Below are positions 1 to 5,604 of a DNA stretch of 5,604 bases, one piece after another. The stretch is taken from assembly GCA_002383325.1 (NCBI GenBank), contig DFYJ01000146.1, forward strand, positions 1 through 5,604, given 5' to 3'. Under the pieces are notes generated by a model. The model was given only the letters and a program-made list of their open reading frames with translations, was not told where the DNA came from and did no database searches. The stretch's first letter is position 1. Each line of letters starts with the position of its first letter. Source of the stretch: Candidatus Aminicenantes bacterium UBA4085. GTDB taxonomy: Bacteria; Acidobacteriota; Aminicenantia; Aminicenantales; UBA4085. The position numbers and the translations under genes are program-made.

Positions 1-1214
1 GGAACCGGCGTCATGCGCGGGGCCGTGCGGGGCGGGGCGGCGGCCACGCCTCGCCGCGGATCGCCGTCGCCGGCGCCTGCCTTGAGGATCTCGACCTCGC
101 GCAGGATGTCCTCCAGGGCCACCAGACGGCGGAAGTGGCACAGCCGGACGAGGACGGTCTCGAAGTAGATCTGGGGGTGGAAGGCGAACTTGAGCCCGCC
201 TTCGGCCGCCTGGAGGGCCTGCAGGCGCCGCAGCCAGTCTTCGGGCGCGGCCTTCTCGGCCTCGGCTTTGAGCCGGGCCATGTCCTCGGTCGTGAAGAGC
301 AGCAGGTCCTGGGGCGAGTCGACCGTCCGGATTAAAAGCAGGTTGCGGAAATGGAGGACCAGATCCTTGTAGAAAGCCCGCAGGTCGTGCCCGGCCTCGA
401 CGACCCGGTCGGTCAGGCCGAAGATGCGGTCGGCCCGGCCGTCCTGCACGGCCGTGGAGAAGTCGAACAGAAGATCGCGGCTGACCACGCCGAGAATCTC
501 CTTCAGCTCGGCGTCGCCGATCGTCTCGCCGCAGAAGGCCACGGCCTGGTCGAGCAGGCTCTGGGCGTCGCGAATCGAGCCTTCCGAGGCCTCCGCGATC
601 AGGCCCAGGCCGTAAGGCGTGACGATCAGCCCCTCTTTGCCGGCGATGCCGTCGAGATGGTTGACGATCTCGCGCTGCGAGACGCGCTTGAACTCGAAGT
701 GCTGGCAGCGGGAGACGATCGTGGCCGGGACCTTGTGGAACTCGGTCGTGGCGAAGATGAAAACCGTCTGCGGCGGCGGCTCCTCCAGGGTTTTGAGCAG
801 GGCGTTGAAGCCGTCCTTGGTGATCTGATGAACCTCGTCGATGTAGATGACCTTGGTCCGGCTGCGGATGGCCTTATAGCGGACCGAGTCGCGCAGCTGG
901 CGGATATCGTCGATGCCCCTGTTCGAGGCGCCGTCGATCTCCAGGACATCGAGCGAGCGGTCCTCGTCGATCTCGCGGCAGGTTTCGCAGACGTTGCAGG
1001 GGATGGGGGCGGGTCCCTTCTCGCAGTTGAGGGCCTTGGCCAGGATGCGGGCGGCGGTCGTCTTGCCGACCCCGCGCATCCCGGAGAAGAGATAAGCCTG
1101 GGCCACCCGGTTGCCGGTGATGGCGTTCTGGAGAGTGCGGACGACCGCCTTCTGGCCGATCATCTCCTCGAACGTTTTAGGCCGGTATTTCCGGGCATAA
1201 ACCAAGTATTGCAT
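1..1214 (-). CDS. dnaX: DNA polymerase III subunit tau/gamma, 3' end outside window
   Basis: DnaX is the ATPase of the cytoplasmic clamp loader, which loads the beta sliding clamp at primed DNA. The gene reads leftward from the ATG at 1214-1212; 404 codons are visible and no stop is reached. The start resembles the family N terminus (MQYLVYARKYRP). Seen in order: Walker A GMRGVGKTT at residues 45-53, zinc-site cysteines C64, C73, C76 and C79, Walker B/DEVH-type box YIDEVH at 124-129, and the SRC motif at 168-170 that carries the trans-acting arginine in this family. Residues to about 375 cover AAA+ domains I-II and the oligomerisation domain III. From about 385 the chain becomes Ala/Pro/Gly/Arg-rich, the expected linker to the tau-specific tail. 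The start is secure: an in-frame TAG lies ten codons upstream with no other start between. The Shine-Dalgarno is weak (GGGAAG or GAAGAG). No A-rich frameshift site is visible, so whether a short gamma form exists cannot be judged here. Confidence 0.96.
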   Translation of the reverse strand, partial: MQYLVYARKYRPKTFEEMIGQKAVVRTLQNAITGNRVAQAYLFSGMRGVGKTTAARILAKALNCEKGPAPIPCNVCETCREIDEDRSLDVLEIDGASNRGIDDIRQLRDSVRYKAIRSRTKVIYIDEVHQITKDGFNALLKTLEEPPPQTVFIFATTEFHKVPATIVSRCQHFEFKRVSQREIVNHLDGIAGKEGLIVTPYGLGLIAEASEGSIRDAQSLLDQAVAFCGETIGDAELKEILGVVSRDLLFDFSTAVQDGRADRIFGLTDRVVEAGHDLRAFYKDLVLHFRNLLLIRTVDSPQDLLLFTTEDMARLKAEAEKAAPEDWLRRLQALQAAEGGLKFAFHPQIYFETVLVRLCHFRRLVALEDILREVEILKAGAGDGDPRRGVAAAPPRTAPRMTPV

Positions 1215-1225
1215 GCTCTTCGCGC

Positions 1226-1268
1226 TTCCCTGGGAACAGGGCTATCCCTCTTTTCAGGAACGGGATAG
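1226..1268. repeat. Two inverted repeats upstream of dnaX
   Basis: Two small dyads lie in the dnaX leader. The first is TTCCC-T-GGGAA at 1226-1236, eleven bases with perfect 5-bp arms, ending 11 bp before the dnaX ATG. The second has 7-bp arms, CTATCCC at 1242-1248 and GGGATAG at 1262-1268, with a 13-base spacer. The outer arm overlaps the candidate dnaX -10 box at 1267-1272. This arrangement would fit an operator, or small RNA hairpins near the ribosome-binding site, but arms this short also occur by chance. No known regulator site was recognised. Confidence 0.4.
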
Positions 1269-1296
1269 ATTAACACAAACCCTTCCGCCGCCGCAA
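1267..1296 (-). promoter_or_regulatory. Candidate sigma-70-type promoter for dnaX
   Basis: Read on the minus strand, TTGCGG (1296-1291) and TAATCT (1272-1267) sit 18 bp apart, giving a possible -35/-10 pair and a leader of about 45 nt to the dnaX ATG. The -35 box matches TTGACA at only three positions and the -10 matches TATAAT at four. It is the best candidate in the short divergent gap, but weak on sequence alone. Confidence 0.28.
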
Positions 1297-1321
1297 AGCC
1301 TATTTCGTTGCAGCCGGGGTC

Positions 1322-1350
1322 TGGAGTCCGGCCGCAGGACCCGCTATAAT
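1322..1350 (+). promoter_or_regulatory. Candidate promoter with perfect TATAAT, driving the membrane-protein pair
   Basis: A perfect -10 hexamer TATAAT lies at 1345-1350, 18 bp before the ATG at 1369. With 17-bp spacing the -35 would be TGGAGT (1322-1327), matching TTGACA at three positions, so the -35 is poor. A full TATAAT is conspicuous in such GC-rich DNA and it is correctly oriented just ahead of the plus-strand unit. Transcription would start near 1357, leaving a leader of only about 12 nt. The palindrome CCGGCCGG (1352-1359) covers the expected start point. Confidence 0.5.
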
Positions 1351-1368
1351 CCCGGCCGGACAACGGCC

Positions 1369-2085
1369 ATGAGAACGGATCGAATCTGGGAAATCGATTT
1401 CCTGCGCGGGCTGGCCATCCTGCTGATGGTCGCCTATCATTTTGGCTACGATCTGACCGAGCTGGCCGGAGTCCGCCGCGTCCTAGGGATCGACTTCGAC
1501 CTGCTGTCGGGCCCGTTCCAAGTCGCCGTGGCCGTCTTCGCTGGGATCTTCGTCGTTCTCTGCGGCGTCAGCTCCAGCCTGACCCGCAGCAACGTCCGGC
1601 GCGGCATTAAGCTTCTAGCCGCGGCCTTACTGGTCACGACAGCCAGCTACATCTTCAGCCCGGAGGAAGTCATCCTCTTCGGCATCCTCCACTGCCTCGC
1701 TGTTTGCATCCTGATTTACGGCCTGCTCCTCGAAAAGGCCCAGCCGCTCGCCTGCCTGGGCGCGTCCGCGGCCGTCTTCGCTATCAGCCTGGCGGTCCCG
1801 GCCCTCATCAAGGACATCCCCATCCGCTCGGACTGGCTCCTGGCGTTCGGAATCCACAGCGACGCCTTTTCGTCCTTCGACTACTTCCCGCTCCTGCCCT
1901 GGCTGGGCGTCTTCCTGACGGGTGCGGCTTTCGGCAAGCGCTTCTACGCCTCCCGCCAGAGCCTGCTTCCCTGGGGGCGCCCCATCCCGCCGATCAATGC
2001 CGCCGGCCGTTATTCGCTCTGGATCTACCTCATTCACCAGCCCATCCTGCTGGGGATCTTCTATCTCGTTGGGCTGCTGCGATGA
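1369..2085 (+). CDS. DUF1624/HGSNAT catalytic-domain membrane protein, putative acyltransferase
   Basis: A 238-residue integral membrane protein resembling the small bacterial DUF1624 family, which is related to the catalytic domain of heparan-alpha-glucosaminide N-acetyltransferase. That human enzyme moves an acetyl group from acetyl-CoA across the membrane to a sugar amine; the bacterial acceptors are generally unknown. Family-like features are the N-terminal EIDFLRGLAILLM (8-20) followed by H24 and D28, ILHCLAV at 106-112, the DYFPLLPWLGVF block at 171-182, and the C-terminal GRYSLWIYLIHQPIL at 213-227. About seven helices are predicted (roughly 9-28, 52-72, 78-97, 101-121, 126-147, 172-190, 213-236). 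The frame is open further upstream, but that stretch is not membrane-like and overlaps the promoter, so ATG 1369 is preferred. No good Shine-Dalgarno is seen. The stop overlaps the next start as ATGA. Acyl transfer is inferred from the family; the substrate is unknown. Confidence 0.85.
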   Translation: MRTDRIWEIDFLRGLAILLMVAYHFGYDLTELAGVRRVLGIDFDLLSGPFQVAVAVFAGIFVVLCGVSSSLTRSNVRRGIKLLAAALLVTTASYIFSPEEVILFGILHCLAVCILIYGLLLEKAQPLACLGASAAVFAISLAVPALIKDIPIRSDWLLAFGIHSDAFSSFDYFPLLPWLGVFLTGAAFGKRFYASRQSLLPWGRPIPPINAAGRYSLWIYLIHQPILLGIFYLVGLLR

Positions 2086-2987
2086 CGGATGAGGATGGCC
2101 GCGGCCGGAGCCGGCGTCTGTCCGAGATCCACGGCGCGGTGCTTCTGTTCGGGCTGGCCGGGCTGTTCGGGAAATGGCTGATTCTCTCCCCTCTCCTCAT
2201 CGTCTTCGGCCGGGTTCTCTTCGCCAGCCTGGTCCTGGGAGTCTGGCTGCTCCTGCGCCCCCGGCGGACGGGCGACCCGACTCGTTCGGGCCGGTCGAAC
2301 GACCGGTGGATCTTCATGGGCCTCGGCATCCTGCTGGCCGCCCACTGGACGCTGTTCTTCCTCTCGGTCCAGGTCTCGACCGTGGCTGTCGGTCTTCTCT
2401 CCTATTCGGTCTTTCCCGTTTTCACGGCGTTTCTTGAGCCGGCCATCGCCAAGAAGAGACTCGATCCAGCCTCGCTCGTCTTCTCCGCGCTTTGTCTGCT
2501 GGGCATCTTCCTGATCGTTCCCCGCTTCTCCTGGGGCGAGAGCGTCTTCCGGGGCGTCGTCCTCGGCTTGGGCGCCGGTCTGACTTTTGCCGTCCTGAGC
2601 ATCCTCAACCGCCGCCTGACGTCCCGCTATGACAGCGTGACGATCGCCTTCCGCCAGGACGTCGCGGCCGCTGTCGTCCTCCTGCCTTCCCTCTTCATCC
2701 TCCGGCCCGTCCTCTCGGCTTCCGACATCGGGCTCATGGCGAGCCTCGGCATCGTCTGCACGGCCGGCGCCCACACCTTGTTCATCGACGGGATGAAGGC
2801 CATCCCGGCCCAGACGGCCGCCGTCATCGCCTCGCTGGAGCCGGTCTACGGGATCGTCCTGGCCTTCGCCTTCCTGGGCGAGATCCCCGCCCCAAGGACC
2901 CTGCTGGGGGGGGCGGTCATCCTGGCCGCCGCGACGGTCGCATCCTTGCGCTCTCTCAGGGCAGGAAGTTCTTTCGACGTAATATAA
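2082..2987 (+). CDS. EamA/DMT-superfamily transporter
   Basis: A 301-residue inner-membrane transporter of the drug/metabolite transporter (EamA, ten-helix) type. Two repeat halves are visible, about residues 16-147 and 157-290, each of around five hydrophobic helices. Each half carries the family's late Glu-Pro signature: FLEP at 117-120 and SLEPVYG at 251-257, the latter followed by the typical GE and LLGGAVILAA stretch (275-284). Members export or exchange small metabolites such as amino acids or nucleotide-related compounds; the substrate cannot be assigned here. Residues 1-14 are polar and charged, as expected for a cytoplasmic N terminus. The ATG at 2082 overlaps the previous stop (ATGA) with no own Shine-Dalgarno, which implies translational coupling. 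A run of eight G (2906-2913) lies in the second EamA half; family-typical sequence continues across it, so the frame appears correct. The C-terminal tail after about 293 is short and nonconserved. Confidence 0.92.
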   Translation: MTDEDGRGRSRRLSEIHGAVLLFGLAGLFGKWLILSPLLIVFGRVLFASLVLGVWLLLRPRRTGDPTRSGRSNDRWIFMGLGILLAAHWTLFFLSVQVSTVAVGLLSYSVFPVFTAFLEPAIAKKRLDPASLVFSALCLLGIFLIVPRFSWGESVFRGVVLGLGAGLTFAVLSILNRRLTSRYDSVTIAFRQDVAAAVVLLPSLFILRPVLSASDIGLMASLGIVCTAGAHTLFIDGMKAIPAQTAAVIASLEPVYGIVLAFAFLGEIPAPRTLLGGAVILAAATVASLRSLRAGSSFDVI

Positions 2988-3018
2988 CGCCTCCCCGGAT
3001 CTCCAGAGTCGCCGGCCC

Positions 3019-3056
3019 GATCTTGATCCAACAAATTCACCGGGAGATCTTGATCC
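3019..3056. repeat. 11-bp direct repeat around the stop of the DUF6599-like gene
   Basis: GATCTTGATCC occurs at 3019-3029 and again at 3046-3056, one copy outside and one inside the 3' end of the minus-strand gene that stops at 3037. The 27-bp offset is a multiple of three, so on the minus strand both copies read as W/R-I-K-I in the same frame on either side of the TGA. The bases following each copy are only loosely alike. It could be the relic of a small tandem duplication or chance. The 49-bp convergent gap (2988-3036) otherwise shows only short dyads, for example GATCTCC at 2998-3004 with GGAGATC at 3043-3049, and no T-run, so no intrinsic terminator is called. Confidence 0.4.
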
Positions 3057-3966
3057 GAATATCCAGGGTGGCGGCGCTTCGGTCGACGGTGCCTTTCTTG
3101 GCTTGGAAATCGACGAAATCGAATCCGTCCCGGCCTTCCGCCGTGACCTTGATGTAAGGATCGAGGTTGGCCCTCAGATGGGCCAGGGCGGCGGACGAAG
3201 CGCCGGCGCTCGGGTAGGAGACGATCAGCCGGGTGAAGGAAGCGCCTTCAGGCGTTTGGTACTCGGCCAAAGCGCCCCAGATCCGCCCGCCCTGCGACAG
3301 GATATCCCCCTCCCCGAAGGTAAAATACGGCTGCAGACCATAGGGGCCCCGGATCAGCCTCTCGGAGCCGGGATCGATGCCCTCCGGGGGGAGCCGATCA
3401 AGCGGCGTCGACGCCGTTTCGGAAGGGACGCCGGCCAGGAAGGCGTTAGCCAGGGCGACGGCCTCGGACTTCCCCGCCGGCTCGTCGCCCATATTATCGA
3501 TCTGGACGAAGTATCGGCCCTTGAGGATGGTCATCTGGGCCTCTTCGCTGGAGTTGCGGGCAACAATCTCGGCGAACGGGGTCTCCCGGCCCCTTTTCAT
3601 CAGGTAGACGCCGAGGGCGGAAGCGGCGCTCTCCATCTCATAGGCATTCAGGGTCAGCTCGGACTTGCCGCGGACATAAGCCTGGAGCCGCAGCTTGACG
3701 AAGCCGAACTCCAGGAACAGCTCGGCTCCGCCGTCGATCTGGTTGAAGAGGTCCTGGCCGGTGAACGAGCGAAGCGCGCCGGCCTTGGCCCAGCCGGACG
3801 CAAAGGAGGGCTCGGGGATCGAAGCCCCCGCGGCTGATCCCTGAGCCGCCGGCGCGGCCGGGGGAACGGACAGGAGAGCCGCCAGGAGGAGGATCAGGCC
3901 TCCCATCAACGACAGGACAACGTCCCTGGACCAGAATGTCCCGATGGACTCGGCTTCCGAGGACAT
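3037..3966 (-). CDS. Secreted DUF6599-like protein of unknown function
   Basis: A 309-residue protein with no assigned activity. Residues 16-34 are strongly hydrophobic after a short charged start, followed by an Ala/Pro/Gly-rich stretch (35-50) with a plausible Ala-X-Ala cleavage site near residue 40; Sec export or a membrane anchor is therefore inferred. There is no lipobox, and I see no cysteine in the whole chain. The mature part begins with DLFNQIDGGAELFLEFGF (72-89), which resembles the hallmark of the DUF6599 family found in Acidobacteriota-like bacteria; a database search is needed to confirm that name. The rest is alternating beta-like and helical sequence with aromatic clusters (for example 209-217). 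It starts 15 bp after the DUF362 stop and in the same frame, with that TGA the only in-frame stop before the ATG, so they almost certainly share a transcript. No strong Shine-Dalgarno precedes ATG 3966. Confidence 0.8.
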   Translation of the reverse strand: MSSEAESIGTFWSRDVVLSLMGGLILLLAALLSVPPAAPAAQGSAAGASIPEPSFASGWAKAGALRSFTGQDLFNQIDGGAELFLEFGFVKLRLQAYVRGKSELTLNAYEMESAASALGVYLMKRGRETPFAEIVARNSSEEAQMTILKGRYFVQIDNMGDEPAGKSEAVALANAFLAGVPSETASTPLDRLPPEGIDPGSERLIRGPYGLQPYFTFGEGDILSQGGRIWGALAEYQTPEGASFTRLIVSYPSAGASSAALAHLRANLDPYIKVTAEGRDGFDFVDFQAKKGTVDRSAATLDIRIKISR

Positions 3967-3981
3967 GAGGGACCGCCGGGC

Positions 3982-5235
3982 TCAGATCTTCACGTGCGCG
4001 ATCTTGGCCGGATCGGCGATGCCCAGCCCCAGCTTCTCGGCGTAGCGCAAGTACTCCGTGAAGCGGGGGTTCTCATTGACCGCGACCCCCATCTCCTTGC
4101 GCTTGGCCACGATCTTGGCGTGGCAGATCATGTCCAGGGCGAACGGGTCCGAGGCGAAGTACAGCCGGTTGTCGATATAGGCGAACTTGGCGTTTTTGTC
4201 CGGGCCGCCGTCGTACTGCGAGCGCAGCCCGTCGGTGATATTGAGGACCATCTTGTCCCGCACCGGCCAGAAGGCCGGCACCTCGACGCAGACGTCCAGG
4301 AACAGCGGCGCGTGCAGCCGGTTGGTGTTGCAGACGGCGCCGTAGCCGATGTTCTTGGTGGCCATGGAGATGGCGTTGCCGGTGTTCTTGAACACGGGCA
4401 GGTTGATGATCTTGGTCAGCTTCTTGGTCAGCAGCTTGCCGAAGTAGGAATGCTTGCCGTCGAAGACGTGCTGGTTGAGGTAAGGCAGGTCCTTGGGCCC
4501 CTCGACGTCGGCCCAGTAGTAGACCTCCTGGTCGAAGTTGGGCACGCTGACGTGGGATCCGTCGGGCTTGAGCCACTTGCTGTTGTCCTGCGTCTTGCCC
4601 TCGGCCGCCGCCTCGTCCATGGTCTGCAGGCCCTCGATGGCGATGCCCGGAAAGCGTTCGGGCGTATACCCGGCGTCCCGGAGCATGAAGTCGAAGCGGT
4701 CCCAGATGATGATGTTCTTCTTGGGCAGCCCGCAGGAGACGAGCCAGTCGATGACCGCGTCCACCACCTCGAGCCGGGTGCTGATGAGGCCCGGCCCGAC
4801 CGGATTGACCTTGAGACCGACGATGTCCTTCTTGGTGAAGAACAGGCCGAAGCTCTTTTTAAGGCTCTTGCCGGTCAACTCCTGGATCCCCTTTTCGACC
4901 ATAGCCTTGACCACGGCCGCATTGACCTGCCCCTCGGGCATGGCCGCGGCGTCATGCACCTCGACGACCCGGCCGGGGAACGGCCCGGGCAGGCTCCACT
5001 TCGTCCGGGGGACCTTGATGGCCTCCTCGATGTTGGTCTTCGGTTTGGGCTTGGGCGCTGGCGCGGCCGGTTTGGCCGGCGGCTGCTGGCCCTGAGCCTG
5101 CTGCTGGGCGGCCAGCAGGCTGCGGCTCGACATGATCAGCCCGGCGCCGATGGCTCCGCCGACCTTGAGGAAGTCGCGGCGGCCCACGGCGTTCTCGGCA
5201 GGCATCGAGCGGTAGGTACGTCTTGTCTTGGACAT
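3982..5235 (-). CDS. Tat-exported DUF362 domain protein
   Basis: A 417-residue protein with a twin-arginine signal: GRRDFLKVGG at 18-27, then a hydrophobic segment to about 36 and an Ala-rich exit near 41-43. Tat passengers usually fold, often with a cofactor, before export. A Gln/Pro/Ala/Lys-rich linker (44-66) follows. From about residue 88 the sequence matches the DUF362 pattern: GLKVNPVGPGLIS (140-152), NIIIWDR (174-180), KIINLPVFKNTGNAIS (275-290) with MATKNIGYG (291-299), and the C-terminal ITDGL (333-337) and ASDPFALD (361-368). Some DUF362 proteins carry 4Fe-4S ferredoxin motifs; this one has only isolated cysteines (C168, C302, C316, C371) and no CxxCxxC. Its biochemical role is unknown. 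The ATG at 5235 has a GGAG 15 nt upstream, too far for a standard site; an internal ATG (residue 11) would place the RR pair nearer the start and is a credible alternative. It lies 9 bp after rocD and 15 bp before the DUF6599-like gene. Confidence 0.88.
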   Translation of the reverse strand: MSKTRRTYRSMPAENAVGRRDFLKVGGAIGAGLIMSSRSLLAAQQQAQGQQPPAKPAAPAPKPKPKTNIEEAIKVPRTKWSLPGPFPGRVVEVHDAAAMPEGQVNAAVVKAMVEKGIQELTGKSLKKSFGLFFTKKDIVGLKVNPVGPGLISTRLEVVDAVIDWLVSCGLPKKNIIIWDRFDFMLRDAGYTPERFPGIAIEGLQTMDEAAAEGKTQDNSKWLKPDGSHVSVPNFDQEVYYWADVEGPKDLPYLNQHVFDGKHSYFGKLLTKKLTKIINLPVFKNTGNAISMATKNIGYGAVCNTNRLHAPLFLDVCVEVPAFWPVRDKMVLNITDGLRSQYDGGPDKNAKFAYIDNRLYFASDPFALDMICHAKIVAKRKEMGVAVNENPRFTEYLRYAEKLGLGIADPAKIAHVKI

Positions 5236-5244
5236 GGCGGCTCA

Positions 5245-5604
5245 TTAATTCTCCAGCTTGGCGAAGACGTTCTTGATCCGCTCGAAGGCCCAGTCGAGGT
5301 CCCTGGTTCCAATGATGAGCGGCGGGGCGAACCTGATGACGTTGTCGTGGGTCTCCTTGCACAGCAGGCCCGCGGCAGCCAGCGCTTCGCAGAAGCGGCG
5401 GGCGCCGCCGGCTTCGGGATACAGCTCGACTCCGATGAGCAGGCCCTGGCCCCGGACTTCCTTGATGTGGCGGCTGGTGATGCCCTTCAGCTTCTTCATG
5501 AAGTAGGCCCCCATCTTGGCCGCGTTAGGCACCAGCTTCTCCTCCTTGATCACCCGGAGCGCTTCGCGGGCCACGGCGCAGGCCAGGGGGTTGCCGCCGA
5601 AGGT
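5245..5604 (-). CDS. rocD: Ornithine aminotransferase, C-terminal part (5' end outside window)
   Basis: The last 119 residues of a PLP-dependent class III aminotransferase. The visible part opens directly on TFGGNPLACAV, the block that follows the PLP-lysine region in this class, so the catalytic lysine and cofactor-binding half lie beyond the right edge. VRGQGLLIGVEL (50-61 of the fragment) is class III-typical, and LLCKETHDNVIRFAPPLII (80-98) closely resembles ornithine-oxo-acid transaminases, including the conserved arginine of the IRFAPPL block. Such enzymes convert ornithine and 2-oxoglutarate to glutamate-5-semialdehyde and glutamate in the cytoplasm, linking arginine and proline metabolism. 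Acetylornithine or other omega-aminotransferases are the main alternatives and cannot be excluded from a third of the protein. The reading frame is open to the edge. It ends 9 bp before the DUF362 start, suggesting a shared transcript. Confidence 0.85.
   Translation of the reverse strand, partial: TFGGNPLACAVAREALRVIKEEKLVPNAAKMGAYFMKKLKGITSRHIKEVRGQGLLIGVELYPEAGGARRFCEALAAAGLLCKETHDNVIRFAPPLIIGTRDLDWAFERIKNVFAKLEN

Noticed and set aside
351..1268. Long open frame of about 305 codons on the plus strand opposite dnaX
   Set aside because: dnaX on the minus strand has unmistakable clamp-loader motifs over the same bases. The opposing frame gives acidic, low-information sequence typical of GC-rich antisense shadows.
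2061..2774. Open frame of about 237 codons on the minus strand opposite the EamA gene
   Set aside because: Its translation is extremely rich in Glu, Asp, Gln, Gly and Arg with no domain-like pattern, the expected complement of hydrophobic transmembrane codons.
2906..2913. Run of eight G inside the EamA gene, a possible slippage or sequencing-error site
   Set aside because: Family-typical sequence (SLEPVYG before, GGAVILAA across and after) continues in one frame, so there is no sign of a frameshift. Phase variation cannot be judged from one sequence.
2988..3036. Possible bidirectional terminator in the convergent gap
   Set aside because: Only short, interrupted dyads with long loops are present and there is no T-run on either strand.
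3103..3837. Open frame of about 244 codons on the plus strand opposite the DUF6599-like gene
   Set aside because: It lacks a recognisable motif, while the minus-strand frame has a signal sequence, a family-like motif and operon-like spacing.
4952..5362. Alternative minus-strand frame spanning the rocD/DUF362 junction, with an ATG preceded by GGAG
   Set aside because: Its translation is an Arg/Pro/Gln/Ala-rich shadow overlapping two well-supported genes; only the ribosome-site geometry is notable and is reported as a finding.

Overview
This is a GC-rich bacterial chromosomal window (low-to-mid 60s % GC by eye) with five protein genes and one gene cut at the right edge, packed tightly. No RNA gene, CRISPR array, insertion sequence, phage gene or attachment site was seen. 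The gene set suggests a high-GC bacterium of the Acidobacteriota/Aminicenantota type. The main pointer is a Tat-exported DUF362 protein followed by a secreted protein that resembles DUF6599. That placement is an inference from family distribution as I know it; nothing in the window proves it.

Layout. Positions 1-1214 (minus strand) hold the N-terminal two thirds or so of dnaX, the DNA polymerase III tau/gamma clamp-loader subunit; its 3' end lies off the left edge. A 154-bp divergent intergenic region (1215-1368) carries a perfect TATAAT box facing right, a weaker promoter candidate facing left, and two inverted repeats in front of dnaX. Positions 1369-2987 (plus strand) are a two-gene unit: a seven-helix membrane protein of the DUF1624/HGSNAT catalytic-domain family, joined by an ATGA overlap to a ten-helix EamA/DMT-type transporter. 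A 49-bp convergent gap follows with no convincing terminator. Positions 3037-5604 (minus strand) form a tight co-directional run, read right to left: the 3' third or so of an ornithine aminotransferase (rocD), then 9 bp, the Tat-signal DUF362 protein, then 15 bp, and the secreted DUF6599-like protein.

How the genes may work together. dnaX is replication housekeeping and probably unrelated to its neighbours. The plus-strand pair may share transcription and translation, combining a putative membrane acyltransferase with a metabolite transporter; its substrate cannot be read from sequence. In the minus-strand run, rocD is cytoplasmic ornithine/arginine metabolism, while its two downstream partners are predicted to leave the cytoplasm by different routes (Tat and, probably, Sec). 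The exported pair is the least understood part of the window. I found no clear evidence of a wholly new system here.
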